Below, piece by piece: positions 63,001 through 64,000 of a stretch of DNA of 64,000 nucleotides (position 1 is its first letter; every line of letters begins with the position of its first letter). Both the position numbers and the translations under genes were made by a program. Origin of the DNA: Siphonodentalium dalli (Eukaryota > Mollusca > Scaphopoda > Gadilida > Siphonodentaliidae); the NCBI GenBank assembly GCA_032622095.1, contig CP136068.1:127167989-127231988 (forward strand), given 5' to 3'. A model generated the notes under the pieces. It saw only the letters and a program-made list of their open reading frames with translations, had not been told where the DNA came from and did not search any database.

Positions 63001-63966
63001 TGTAGATGTCGCGGTGTACGTTCATTAAACTGAAAAAAGACAATACAAACCAGAAATCTAACCACGGCGCACATGCCATTCAGTCGCGTTGTAGTTGCCT
63101 TTCGGCCAAGATGTACTTGCCGTTTGGCCGTAGTGTACATGCTGTTCGGCCCCGGTGCTCATGCAACTGCAGTTACAAACTCTGACACCGTGGCTGAACG
63201 GCAAATACACCGCGGTGCCAATGGACACTTGTTTTGTCCAGCAGGGTACACGTCTTGAAAGTAACACTGCAAATACGAAATGATTTGGCATTTCTTGCAA
63301 CATTTATTAATGTATATATATTTCCAACAACACAAAAATTTAAAATCTCACCGATTTCTAAACTCGATTAAAACCTTATTTTTGGGACTTTATGTCCAGT
63401 AACTGTGCCATAATTAGAAGCACGGATTAGTTATGACGTTGCGATCTCGGACGGCGCCTCGTCAATCTCACACAGGAGCTTTCCATACTTGTCTATATTA
63501 TTATTAAAGTAATGGTAATAAATGGGTATGTGTATTTATCAGCGGATTTTGATCAAATCTTCCAACAATTGCGGTCTAAGCATTATGCATATTAATTAAA
63601 ATCCAACAATTGTGGACAAGAAAAAATATGTTTATGGGTTGTATCAATCACTATACGTGTATATAGTACCCGCTTATGTTGGCTATACGCTCTTTTGTGC
63701 GCTTTTTTCAATGCTCTTTCTTGCTTCCGTCTGTCCTTTCTGGCTTTTGGGTTGCTGCTTTTGAACAACTTTTTCATGTTTTTGTATTCAGCACTTTTTT
63801 CAACATTTTCAGTTTCTCCTGCTGCGCTATCAGTTAATTCTGATACATCTGATTTGAAACGTTTCAGTTTTCCGCTACTTTTAGCAAAATTTCTCCTTCT
63901 TTTGAGCAAAGAATTTGGTTTCTTCGTCATTTTCGATTCGTTCAACATTTTCATGGGCGCAGACAT
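14776..63966 (-). CDS. NOM1: NOM1, nucleolar MIF4G-domain protein (14 coding exons)
   Basis: Join, 5' to 3' on the minus strand: 63966-63670, 59322-59185, 57097-56953, 56511-56404, 51970-51457, 50718-50519, 46936-46791, 44350-44257, 42570-42352, 35852-35718, 26279-26158, 22275-22111, 17025-16894, 15048-14776. All introns are GT-AG and every phase joins, giving 895 codons plus stop. The family acts in the nucleolus: human NOM1 binds PP1 and eIF4A, and yeast Sgd1 is needed for 40S subunit production. Seen here: a lysine-rich N-terminus (1-200), an acidic stretch (about 215-270), a PP1-docking RVxF-type motif KKVMW (310-314), MIF4G (about 386-605) and MA3 (about 668-790, with ARKQRMNTD and QEREIIH motifs). 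The start is fixed by an in-frame TAG two codons upstream. Length, domain order and motif spacing fit NOM1/Sgd1. The introns are unusually loaded with transposons. No competing identification is plausible. Confidence 0.95.
15104..15216 (+). mobile_element. TTAA repeat, family C left end
   Basis: TTAACCCTTTCAGTGCCAAG and about 110 bp shared with 25543-25655, then G-rich tracts. In NOM1 intron 13. Confidence 0.6.
15318..15470 (+). mobile_element. pogo-like TA MITE, degenerate copy
   Basis: CAGTAATGTCCTAAATAATT start after TA. The inverted half is mutated at its end. Same family as 24931-25130. Confidence 0.7.
15960..16760. repeat. Foldback family AGAATGAGGTCCCCAGAGGG, intron 13 copy
   Basis: Inverted blocks AATGAGGTCCCCAGAGGGTG (16602) and CACCCTCTGGGGACCT (16669). 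Related copies are at 45049-45378 and 59729-59960. Surrounding sequence (CTGCTATGGGAGACCT, CACCTCGATTATGCAT) recurs at 59840-59960. Confidence 0.6.
16894..17025 (-). CDS. NOM1: NOM1 exon 13 (end of MA3)
   Basis: 44 codons, phase 0, acceptor TTTGACAG|ATGACA, donor CTCAAG|GTAAGT. Encodes MTFQFHMWDKFKEMSS, NNRQHLGSLLTHLIVT and KAVSLSILK. It is clear only once the neighbouring exons are known, but it fills the expected gap exactly. Confidence 0.95.
17094..17545 (+). mobile_element. TTAA MITE, family A, copy 2 (no right TTAA)
   Basis: Left end TTAACCCTTTACCCAACAAA; two ~70-bp palindromes of GCATTCTCTTATATATGCGA type. Truncated at the right, immediately followed by copy 3. NOM1 intron 12. Confidence 0.75.
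17556..18016 (+). mobile_element. TTAA MITE, family A, copy 3 (complete)
   Basis: TTAACCCTTTACCCAACA to TGTTGGGTAAAGGGTTAA, two internal palindromes, TTAA at both ends. Confidence 0.85.
18336..19670. mobile_element. hAT-type element with 8-bp duplication
   Basis: Termini TAGAGCTGAAACGGTT and AACCGTTTCAGCTCTA. Flanks atcggtat (18328-18335) and atctgtat (19671-19678), 7 of 8 matching. Subterminal CCGGTTAG/GGTTAACCGG repeats at both ends. 1335 bp, no transposase ORF. Confidence 0.85.
19690..20095 (+). repeat. ~200-bp tandem duplication
   Basis: Two copies beginning AATGGCTATTTGTAA at 19692 and 19899, each with GTTGTTGTTGTA, GACCTAGAAGA and ATATGGAATGTATGGTATTG. Confidence 0.8.
20096..21286. 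other. No gene seen in this part of intron 12
   Basis: Short frames at 20253-20870 on both strands have no family features. No strong repeat structure noticed. Confidence 0.4.
21296..21794. mobile_element. MULE-type foldback with 9-bp duplication
   Basis: Inverted arms of ~100 bp starting TAGATCATGCCATGAATC. Perfect 9-bp flanking repeat gttgacagg (21287-21295 and 21795-21803). Long terminal repeats plus 9-bp duplications point to the Mutator superfamily. The loop holds an open frame of 93 codons (21416-21697) with no recognised family. A fragment of one end is at about 60886-60911. Confidence 0.8.
21850..22094 (+). mobile_element. TTAA MITE, family A, copy 4
   Basis: TTAACCCTTTCATGACTGG to CGTCAAGGGTTAA. 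Ends 14 bp from the donor of NOM1 exon 12. Confidence 0.85.
22111..22275 (-). CDS. NOM1: NOM1 exon 12 (MA3)
   Basis: 55 codons, phase 0, acceptor TCTTTCAG|GACTGT, donor TTTGAG|GTAATT. Encodes DAFEKLLRLGLKNQQEREII and the CCLQERKFN and QKFCEYNRRFE motifs. A TTAA MITE ends 14 bp into the next intron. Confidence 0.97.
22366..22842. mobile_element. Foldback element with TTAA ends
   Basis: TTAA|AGGTACTCAACCCG ... CGGGTTGAGTACCT|TTAA. Internal inverted blocks near 22440-22515 and 22735-22815. Non-coding. Half copy at 14248. Confidence 0.8.
23070..23735 (+). repeat. ~165-bp tandem array (4 units, last one diverged)
   Basis: AAAGGATTTAGTCAT recurs at 23141, 23305 and 23470. Units carry ATCTAGAGGTGA, GGTGATGAT and AAGATGGCTGCTGGCGGCCA. 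Repeats of this look are common in bivalve genomes. Confidence 0.8.
23948..24662 (+). mobile_element. Harbinger-type element, copy 1
   Basis: GGCCAAAAAAAA ... TTTTTTTTGGCC flanked by TTA (23945-23947 and 24663-24665). 715 bp, non-coding. Inverted copies at 34298 and 49730. Confidence 0.85.
24931..25130. mobile_element. pogo-like TA MITE, copy
   Basis: Almost perfect 200-bp palindrome, CAGTAATGCCATAAATAATC to GGCATTACTG, with TA on both sides. Short TIR and TA duplication fit the Tc1/mariner-pogo group. Confidence 0.85.
25543..25655 (+). mobile_element. TTAA repeat, family C left end
   Basis: Second copy of the 110-bp block at 15104. Confidence 0.6.
25943..26142. mobile_element. pogo-like TA MITE, copy at exon 11 donor
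   Basis: 200-bp palindrome with TA flanks. The right TA (26143-26144) is 11 bp from the exon 11 donor. Confidence 0.85.
26158..26279 (-). CDS. NOM1: NOM1 exon 11 (start of MA3)
   Basis: 122 nt, phases 1 to 0, acceptor TTTTGTAG|GGAAGG, donor AGTGAG|GTCAGT. Encodes VSSKLIDLARKQRMNTDTRK, the MA3 signature, then NIFYILMTSE. A pogo-like MITE ends 11 bp into the next intron. Confidence 0.97.
26406..26494. mobile_element. pogo-like TA MITE, short copy (89 bp)
   Basis: CAGTAATGCTCTAATTAATC ... GAGCATTACTG with TA flanks; the inner palindrome is deleted. Confidence 0.8.
26590..26745 (-). mobile_element. One-ended copy of the CCGCGGTGTAGTTGC element
   Basis: Ends ACTTGTTTTGTCCAGCAGGG followed by TA, and shares CCGCGGTGTAGTTGCATTTC units with the complete copy at 62868-63246. 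Confidence 0.7.
26746..28203. other. No gene seen in this part of intron 10
   Basis: Poly-T tracts at 26768-26860, a GACAGACAGACGG tail at 26942 like the end of a pearl-type element, then unstructured AT-rich DNA. Confidence 0.4.
28204..28322. mobile_element. Short hAT-like MITE
   Basis: Starts CAGCCCTAAAAATTAG and ends CTAATTTCGAGGGC. Flanked by tgaatgtg (28196-28203 and 28323-28330). Related hairpin at 31011-31145. Confidence 0.6.
28331..29454. other. No gene seen
   Basis: Intron 10 spacer; short frames at 28441-29036 lack family features. Confidence 0.4.
29455..29640. repeat. Long GC-containing palindrome
   Basis: Arms around TTAACGGCCC, GGAATGATTAACAGCCC and GGGCCTATTAGC pair with the right half. 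The loop is only a few bases (ACGAAGT). Outer AACATGATTT extends the pairing. Likely a foldback MITE. Confidence 0.75.
30012..30032. repeat. Poly-G tract of 21
   Basis: Uninterrupted G run followed by GGTGAGGGGAGGGAGGGG, G-quadruplex prone. Confidence 0.95.
30033..31010. other. No gene seen
   Basis: Non-coding. A hAT-like terminus (AATAGTCGAGGCAACCCTA) ends at 30691, with no partner found. Confidence 0.35.
31011..31145. repeat. Hairpin MITE remnant
   Basis: GGCTACGGCAATC pairs with GATTGCCGAAGCC; ends AGAGGGCTGAAAG resemble the element at 28204. Confidence 0.5.
31970..32935 (+). repeat. Pearl-like array 1 (5 units of ~170 bp)
   Basis: GTTATCATCCGGACAACAAA recurs at about 32147, 32325, 32490, 32662 and 32831, with GGGGCATAACTC and AAATTGGCGGACGGAACC. 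It ends CGCCCGGACGGACAGACC and AAAAGGGCGTATAA. It opens with GGGCGTGCAATATACGCCC. Confidence 0.85.
32936..34106. other. No gene seen
   Basis: Unstructured intron 10 sequence. Confidence 0.4.
34107..34261. repeat. Foldback MITE (AAGAAATAACTC)
   Basis: Arms of ~70 bp: AGAAATAACTCTTGTTTCGA pairs with the right half ending GAGTTATTTCTT. A shorter relative lies at 44486-44594. Confidence 0.8.
34298..34955 (-). mobile_element. Harbinger-type element, copy 2
   Basis: Inverted relative to copy 1. Right end TTTTTGGCC followed by TTA. The left TIR is eroded. A 20-bp direct repeat lies at 34280-34299 and 35003-35022. Confidence 0.75.
35398..35707 (+). mobile_element. TTAA MITE, family A, partial copy
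   Basis: Two palindromes as in 17556-18016, ending CTGTTGGGTAAAGGG without TTAA, about 8 bp from the donor of exon 10. Confidence 0.75.
35718..35852 (-). CDS. NOM1: NOM1 exon 10 (MIF4G-MA3 linker)
   Basis: 135 nt, phases 1 to 1, acceptor ATCCACAG|GTTCTT, donor TCAAAG|GTATGC. Contains NRGRWWLVGAAWDG, equivalent to TGRWWIVGSAWSG in vertebrates. A TTAA-type MITE ends about 8 bp into the next intron. Confidence 0.96.
35887..36043. mobile_element. pogo-like TA MITE, truncated copy
   Basis: TAATGCCCTAAATAATCGAC start, 33 bp from the exon 10 acceptor. The right end is lost after TGGTTAAAG. Confidence 0.7.
36915..37505 (+). repeat. ~190-bp tandem satellite (3 units)
   Basis: GGCCTACTCCCTTTATCCAA at 36941, 37145 and 37331. 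Each unit also holds CCCGATCGGGCTATTATTGA and CACCCAGACCTGTAGG. Confidence 0.85.
37531..38760. repeat. Cluster of TTGCGCTTAAGCGCAA palindromes
   Basis: Full palindromes at about 38148-38165 and 38185-38202; variants at 37531, 37568, 38251-38300, 38465-38546 and 38719-38760 (ACGCTTAAG, TTATGCTTAAGCATAA, TTTACACTTAAGCGTAAAT). Spacing is irregular. Function unknown. Confidence 0.8.
37655..38020 (+). repeat. ~195-bp direct duplication
   Basis: CACCATATGAGGGAAGC at about 37658 and 37855, followed in both by CATGGAAATGGTA, ATAAAATATACTAGA and CTCTGGGA. Confidence 0.8.
38761..39840. other. No gene seen
   Basis: Intron 9 spacer. A stub of the pogo-like MITE (TCGATTATTTATGGCATTA) at 39584-39605. A somewhat GC-richer stretch at 39180-39440 without ORF or clear promoter element. 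Confidence 0.4.
39841..40622 (+). repeat. Pearl-like array 2
   Basis: Units of ~172 bp with AAAAAGGGGCGTAACTCTGG at 40048, 40217 and 40379 and AGCGAAACCAAAGTTATGAG. Ends in a GGAC microsatellite (40531-40574) and a CTCCATCGGAGATCGGGGGC stretch. Confidence 0.85.
40834..42319 (+). mobile_element. TTAA MITE, family A, split by an insertion
   Basis: Left half TTAATCCTTCCATGACC to about 40933, right half from about 42157 to GAAGGGGTTAA (42309-42319). The two halves join at the expected GCATATA/AGAGAATG position of the hairpin. Confidence 0.75.
40936..42155 (+). mobile_element. 1.2-kb insertion inside the MITE, possible pogo/Tigger relic
   Basis: Begins CCGTACTGACCCGG after TA. A frame at 41507 opens MSSKLRQCYTLETKIKVIDI, similar in style to the N-terminal helix-turn-helix of CENPB/Tigger transposases, then decays. 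No DDE domain was found. Terminal repeats are not convincing. TATA may be the duplication. Confidence 0.4.
42352..42570 (-). CDS. NOM1: NOM1 exon 9 (end of MIF4G)
   Basis: 219 nt, phases 1 to 1, acceptor ATTTACAG|ATGTAG, donor TTAAAG|GTAAAT. Encodes VGFTLRKDEPVALKELI, RVKFMLEILTAIKNNNMRKI and PNYDPEHL, all family signatures. Confidence 0.97.
42670..43144. mobile_element. TIR element in intron 8
   Basis: GCATGGTGGGGAATCACGTG pairs with CACATGATTCCCCACCGTGA, with TTA on both sides (42667-42669, 43145-43147), so possibly Harbinger-type. Non-coding. Confidence 0.65.
43258..43352 (+). mobile_element. TTAA MITE, family A, fragment
   Basis: TATAAGAGAATGCACTGG ... GCATTCTCTTATATATGCAA; ends missing. 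Confidence 0.65.
43360..44125 (+). repeat. Pearl-like array 3
   Basis: ~175-bp units with GGGGATAACTCCACAAAAAA, GATGCACAGGTTCCCATGG, ACTAAATATCTGTGCCAAG. Ends GGATGGACAGACAACGG and ATACCCCACA...TATGGGG. Confidence 0.8.
44257..44350 (-). CDS. NOM1: NOM1 exon 8 (MIF4G)
   Basis: 94 nt, phases 0 to 1, acceptor TTGTGCAG|GTTATT, donor CTTAAAA|GTAAGT. Encodes VFQKFADKFKEKDIEILLLM followed by LK, strongly NOM1-like (human has FTEKDIELILLMLK). Confidence 0.95.
44486..44594. repeat. Shortened AAGAAATAACTC foldback
   Basis: Relative of 34107-34261 with an internal deletion. Confidence 0.65.
45049..45378. repeat. Large compound palindrome (AGAATGAGGTCCCCAGAGGG family)
   Basis: Two hairpins in tandem: the four copies of AATGAGGT(C/T)CCCAGAGG alternate in orientation. 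They lie within an outer inverted repeat AAGCCTTGAAATA/TATTTCAAGGCTT. Outer end GCAGTAAAACCTCTCC looks pogo/Tigger-like. Confidence 0.75.
45460..45850 (+). repeat. C-rich, G-poor degenerate minisatellite
   Basis: Loose repeats around CACCATGAA(A/G)CACC and CCTGTTACCAT; strong strand asymmetry. Confidence 0.65.
45851..46325. other. No gene seen
   Basis: Intron 7 spacer. A 46190-46310 frame (AACACTGTACTTCTGGG...) hints at a decayed LINE, not supported further. Confidence 0.35.
46326..46586 (+). mobile_element. TTAA MITE, family A, copy
   Basis: TTAACTCTTCCATGACTGG to GTCATGAAAGAGTTAT, two hairpins. Confidence 0.8.
46791..46936 (-). CDS. NOM1: NOM1 exon 7 (MIF4G)
   Basis: 146 nt, phases 1 to 0, acceptor TTTACAG|GTGCAT, donor TTTAAG|GTAATA. 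Encodes GAFFIQTLAQHFVKLY and KEIDNVVILFSQLYNFK, the part corresponding to KECDNLFTVIAHLYNF in human NOM1. It has no ATG near its 5' edge. Confidence 0.95.
47022..47284 (+). mobile_element. TTAA MITE, family A, copy
   Basis: TTAAACCTTTCATGACAGG to GTCATGGAGGTGTTAA, two hairpins; 85 bp from the exon 7 acceptor. Confidence 0.8.
47710..47922. mobile_element. pogo-like TA MITE, copy
   Basis: Palindrome of 213 bp, AGTAATGCCCTAAATAATCA to GGCATTACTG. Confidence 0.8.
47975..48238 (+). mobile_element. TTAA MITE, family B, copy 2
   Basis: TTAATCCTTTCTATAC to AGAAAGGGTTAA, central GTTCAACAAACGACC palindrome. Confidence 0.8.
48954..49682. mobile_element. hAT-type element, GGCCAA variant
   Basis: CAGTGTTTGTGCTG start, CCAGCATGAACACTG end, flanks ttgagtac and ttaaatac (6 of 8). 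Subterminal TTTGGCCAA motifs at the right end. Confidence 0.7.
49730..50409 (-). mobile_element. Harbinger-type element, copy 3
   Basis: GGCCAAAAAAAA to TTTTTTTTGGCC flanked by TTA (49727-49729, 50410-50412). 680 bp, inverted to copy 1, close in sequence to copy 2. Confidence 0.85.
50519..50718 (-). CDS. NOM1: NOM1 exon 6 (MIF4G)
   Basis: 200 nt, phases 2 to 1, acceptor TTCTAG|GGTCAG, donor GTCG|GTTAGT. Encodes IEDIFLSHSRADMSETLTSV and ILHHNIGSEVG, which align with MIF4G helices of NOM1. Confidence 0.95.
50878..51116 (-). mobile_element. TTAA MITE, family B, copy 3
   Basis: TTAACACTTTCCCAGG to AAAGAAAGGGTTAA, inverted to the other copies. Confidence 0.8.
51240..51450. mobile_element. pogo-like TA MITE at exon 5 donor
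   Basis: Palindrome GTAATGCCCTAAATAATTGA to AGGGCATTACTATA. It ends about 4 bp inside intron 5, next to the exon 5 donor. Confidence 0.85.
51457..51970 (-). CDS. NOM1: NOM1 exon 5 (acidic region, PP1 motif, start of MIF4G)
   Basis: 514 nt, acceptor TTTTCAG|ACGAA, donor AACAG|GTATAT. It contains the acidic tract, KKVMW (a K-x-V-x-W PP1-docking type motif, 51731-51717), SEDIYGRLRD and SYVPPAKR, the family signature before MIF4G, then the first MIF4G helix. A pogo-like MITE ends about 4 bp into the following intron. Confidence 0.95.
52325..52535 (+). repeat. 26-bp minisatellite (8 units)
   Basis: Unit TATAGCCCGTGCTGAAAGCT + AAATTC with substitutions. Confidence 0.9.
52777..53730. mobile_element. 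hAT-type element, GGCTAA variant, perfect 8-bp duplication
   Basis: CAGTGTTCGCGCTG and CAGCGCGAACACTG, perfect 14-bp TIR. Duplication atcttatc (52769-52776, 53731-53738). Eight GGCTAA motifs are placed subterminally. 954 bp, no transposase. Confidence 0.95.
53925..54840 (+). repeat. 383-bp tandem duplication plus partial third unit
   Basis: GATATGATTTAGAGTAACAG starts at 53925 and 54308. The copies are nearly identical. A partial, more diverged third copy runs from 54697. Each full unit holds the hairpin AGCAAGGTATCATTTG/CAAATGATACCTTGCT. Confidence 0.93.
54862..55886. mobile_element. hAT-type element with perfect 8-bp duplication
   Basis: GAGGGACCAGCC start, GGTTGGTCCCTG end, flanked by gcctaaat (54854-54861, 55887-55894). 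Subterminal GAGAAGTGA/TCACTTCTC inverted blocks. Non-coding. Confidence 0.85.
55915..56390. mobile_element. hAT-type element, GGCAAA variant, at exon 4 donor
   Basis: CAGGGTCCG start, CGCGGACCTTG end, perfect duplication tcaatcaa (55907-55914, 56391-56398). Six TTGGCAAA-type motifs. The duplication starts 6 bp into NOM1 intron 4. Confidence 0.9.
56404..56511 (-). CDS. NOM1: NOM1 exon 4 (acidic)
   Basis: 108 nt, acceptor AATGAAG|ACTTG, donor ATGG|GTAGGT, phases 1 to 1. Encodes LYED followed by a D/E/S-rich run. A hAT element is inserted 5 nt into the next intron, leaving the donor intact. Confidence 0.88.
56953..57097 (-). CDS. NOM1: NOM1 exon 3 (to conserved DGLDY)
   Basis: 48 codons plus 1 nt. 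Acceptor TTTTCCAG|GAAGAA. Donor GACT|GTATCC joins the next exon to rebuild the family motif DGLDY, with the same spacing to GLY as in vertebrate NOM1. That is why this weak donor was chosen over later GT dinucleotides. Confidence 0.85.
57340..57785 (+). repeat. Pearl-like array 4
   Basis: Units with AGTCAAACAAGGGC(C/T)GTA, GGTAGAAAT...GGACAAAACC and CTATCACCAT. Ends ACGGATGGACAGACAGATGG and CCCCCTATGGGGGTTGGGG. Confidence 0.75.
57883..59164 (+). mobile_element. TTAA MITE, family B, copy 4, split by a hAT
   Basis: TTAAACCTTTATATAC to CATAGAAAGGCTTAA. Interrupted at 58005-59009. Ends 18 bp from the exon 2 donor. Confidence 0.85.
58005..59009. mobile_element. hAT-type element nested in a MITE
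   Basis: CAGACCTGTTAAGTTT and AAACTTAACAGCTCTG, perfect duplication atctgaac (57997-58004, 59010-59017). Three diverged ~200-bp internal repeats with ACCGGA(C/T)A...CGAAAGTACAAAAT at about 58278, 58455 and 58705. 1005 bp. Confidence 0.93.
59185..59322 (-). CDS. NOM1: NOM1 exon 2 (lysine-rich)
   Basis: 46 codons, phase 0 at both ends. Acceptor ATTATAG|TTTGTT and donor AAAAAG|GTAAGA are near consensus. It encodes a highly charged helix of E/K/R ending in KLRFKK. A TTAA-type MITE ends 18 bp inside the following intron. Confidence 0.9.
59729..59960. repeat. Foldback family AGAATGAG(G)TCCCCAGAGGG, intron 1 copy
   Basis: AGAATGAGTCCCCAGAGG pairs with CCCTCTGGGAACCTCATTCT. Confidence 0.65.
60020..60810 (+). 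pseudogene. LINE C-terminal fragment (Jockey/CR1 group)
   Basis: A 241-codon frame (60020-60745) begins in the post-catalytic part of a non-LTR reverse transcriptase: VYLGLTITDDLKWTTHI, MVRTSLEYGAEIW, IEKVQRRAARFITNNY. The RT core is absent, as for a 5'-truncated copy. It differs from the 3657-5162 LINE. It lies in NOM1 intron 1, opposite to NOM1, with a GGATAAATACACATAC-type tail near 60785. Confidence 0.8.
61425..61974 (+). other. Two exon-like segments, possible transposase relic
   Basis: 61425-61580 encodes a stretch with LWYVTILNAVKAKLDQPE and HFMLDFEIG, then a GTGTGT donor-like site. The DFE and spacing recall MULE-type transposases. After a TTTTAG at 61798-61804, an open stretch reads EFLDDYMSTPPQYHLNAYGD. 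It is opposite to NOM1, inside intron 1. Family identity is not established. Confidence 0.25.
61580..61800 (+). repeat. ~112-bp tandem duplication
   Basis: ACTATTATACTAAAGCTGCA-type blocks at about 61590 and 61689, with CTTAAATTGAAAAA and TCTAACAATTGTTT in both. Confidence 0.8.
62336..62640. mobile_element. TIR element with ~80-bp near-perfect ends
   Basis: CAGGTCAGGGAGAACCCAAA at both ends in inverted orientation. Inner TCGAGGTT palindromes. Flanks tctaa (62331-62335, 62641-62645), a 5-bp candidate duplication. Superfamily unclear. Confidence 0.75.
62868..63246. mobile_element. TIR element with internal CCGCGGTGTAGTTGC units
   Basis: CCCTGCTGGACAAAACAAGT and its inverse at the right, TA on both sides. 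The interior is a degenerate ~21-bp repeat in both orientations (GTAGTTGCCTTTCGGCC). 379 bp. One-ended copy at 26590. Confidence 0.85.
63670..63966 (-). CDS. NOM1: NOM1 exon 1 (start codon, basic N-terminus)
   Basis: Codes residues 1-99, phase 0. It is rich in Lys/Arg (nucleolar localisation type) and has a RKDRRKQERALKKAHKR stretch equivalent to the RKSRKELRKEKRHLRKARR-type stretch in vertebrate NOM1. The ATG is at 63966-63964 with TAG in frame two codons upstream. The donor is CGG|GTACTA. It was chosen over GC|GTATAG 12 nt upstream because it joins exon 2 in phase 0. An out-of-frame upstream ATG lies at 63997-63995. Confidence 0.85.
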
Positions 63967-64000
63967 TTTCTAAGGGAGACAATTCCGCCGTAAACATTAA

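Noticed and set aside
63073-63303. Plus- and minus-strand frames near NOM1 exon 1
   Set aside because: They are read through the GC-rich units of the TIR element 62868-63246.

Overview
The window looks like a piece of a repeat-rich, AT-rich invertebrate nuclear genome, most likely a mollusc and probably a bivalve. This is an inference from three things: one conserved multi-exon gene with large introns, several ~170-bp tandem arrays that end in GGAC-type microsatellites (resembling the pearl-type elements described from bivalves), and a dense load of DNA-transposon MITEs. No bacterial-type genes, rRNA, tRNA or CRISPR array were seen.

The only clear host gene is NOM1 (nucleolar MIF4G/MA3-domain protein), on the minus strand from 63966 to 14776. 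I resolved 14 coding exons whose phases all agree and whose introns are all GT-AG. They total 2688 nt, or 895 codons plus stop, close to the known length of NOM1 proteins (about 860 aa in human). The order is a basic nucleolar-type N-terminus, an acidic middle with a PP1-docking motif, MIF4G, MA3 and a C-terminal tail. The start ATG has an in-frame stop two codons upstream, and a polyadenylation hexamer lies just after the stop codon.

The region 850-12000, downstream of NOM1, is a nest of mobile elements. A hAT-type element (1531-10264, 8-bp target duplication) is split by a 7.8-kb Polinton/Maverick-like element (1634-9420). The Polinton has a perfect 6-bp duplication (aaccat), AG...CT termini and very long inverted arms (2023 and 1781 bp). 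Each arm carries a truncated protein-primed DNA polymerase B and an overlapping zinc-knuckle ORF. Inside sits a 5'-truncated Jockey-type LINE, and the left arm holds a tiny poly(A)-tailed retro-insertion. Two older inverted repeats surround the nest.

The 13 NOM1 introns (0.4-9.4 kb) are filled with transposon derivatives: several hATs with 8-bp duplications, pogo-like TA MITEs, two families of TTAA (piggyBac-like) MITEs, three Harbinger-type elements (TTA), a MULE-type foldback with a 9-bp duplication, LINE fragments, minisatellites and pearl-like arrays. At 6 of 13 introns a MITE or hAT ends within 20 bp of the 5' splice site.

The most notable points are the compact inverted-arm Polinton with a start-codon-containing leader repeated four times and small perfect hairpins, the clustering of MITE ends at NOM1 splice donors, and a cluster of TTGCGCTTAAGCGCAA palindromes at 37.5-38.8 kb.
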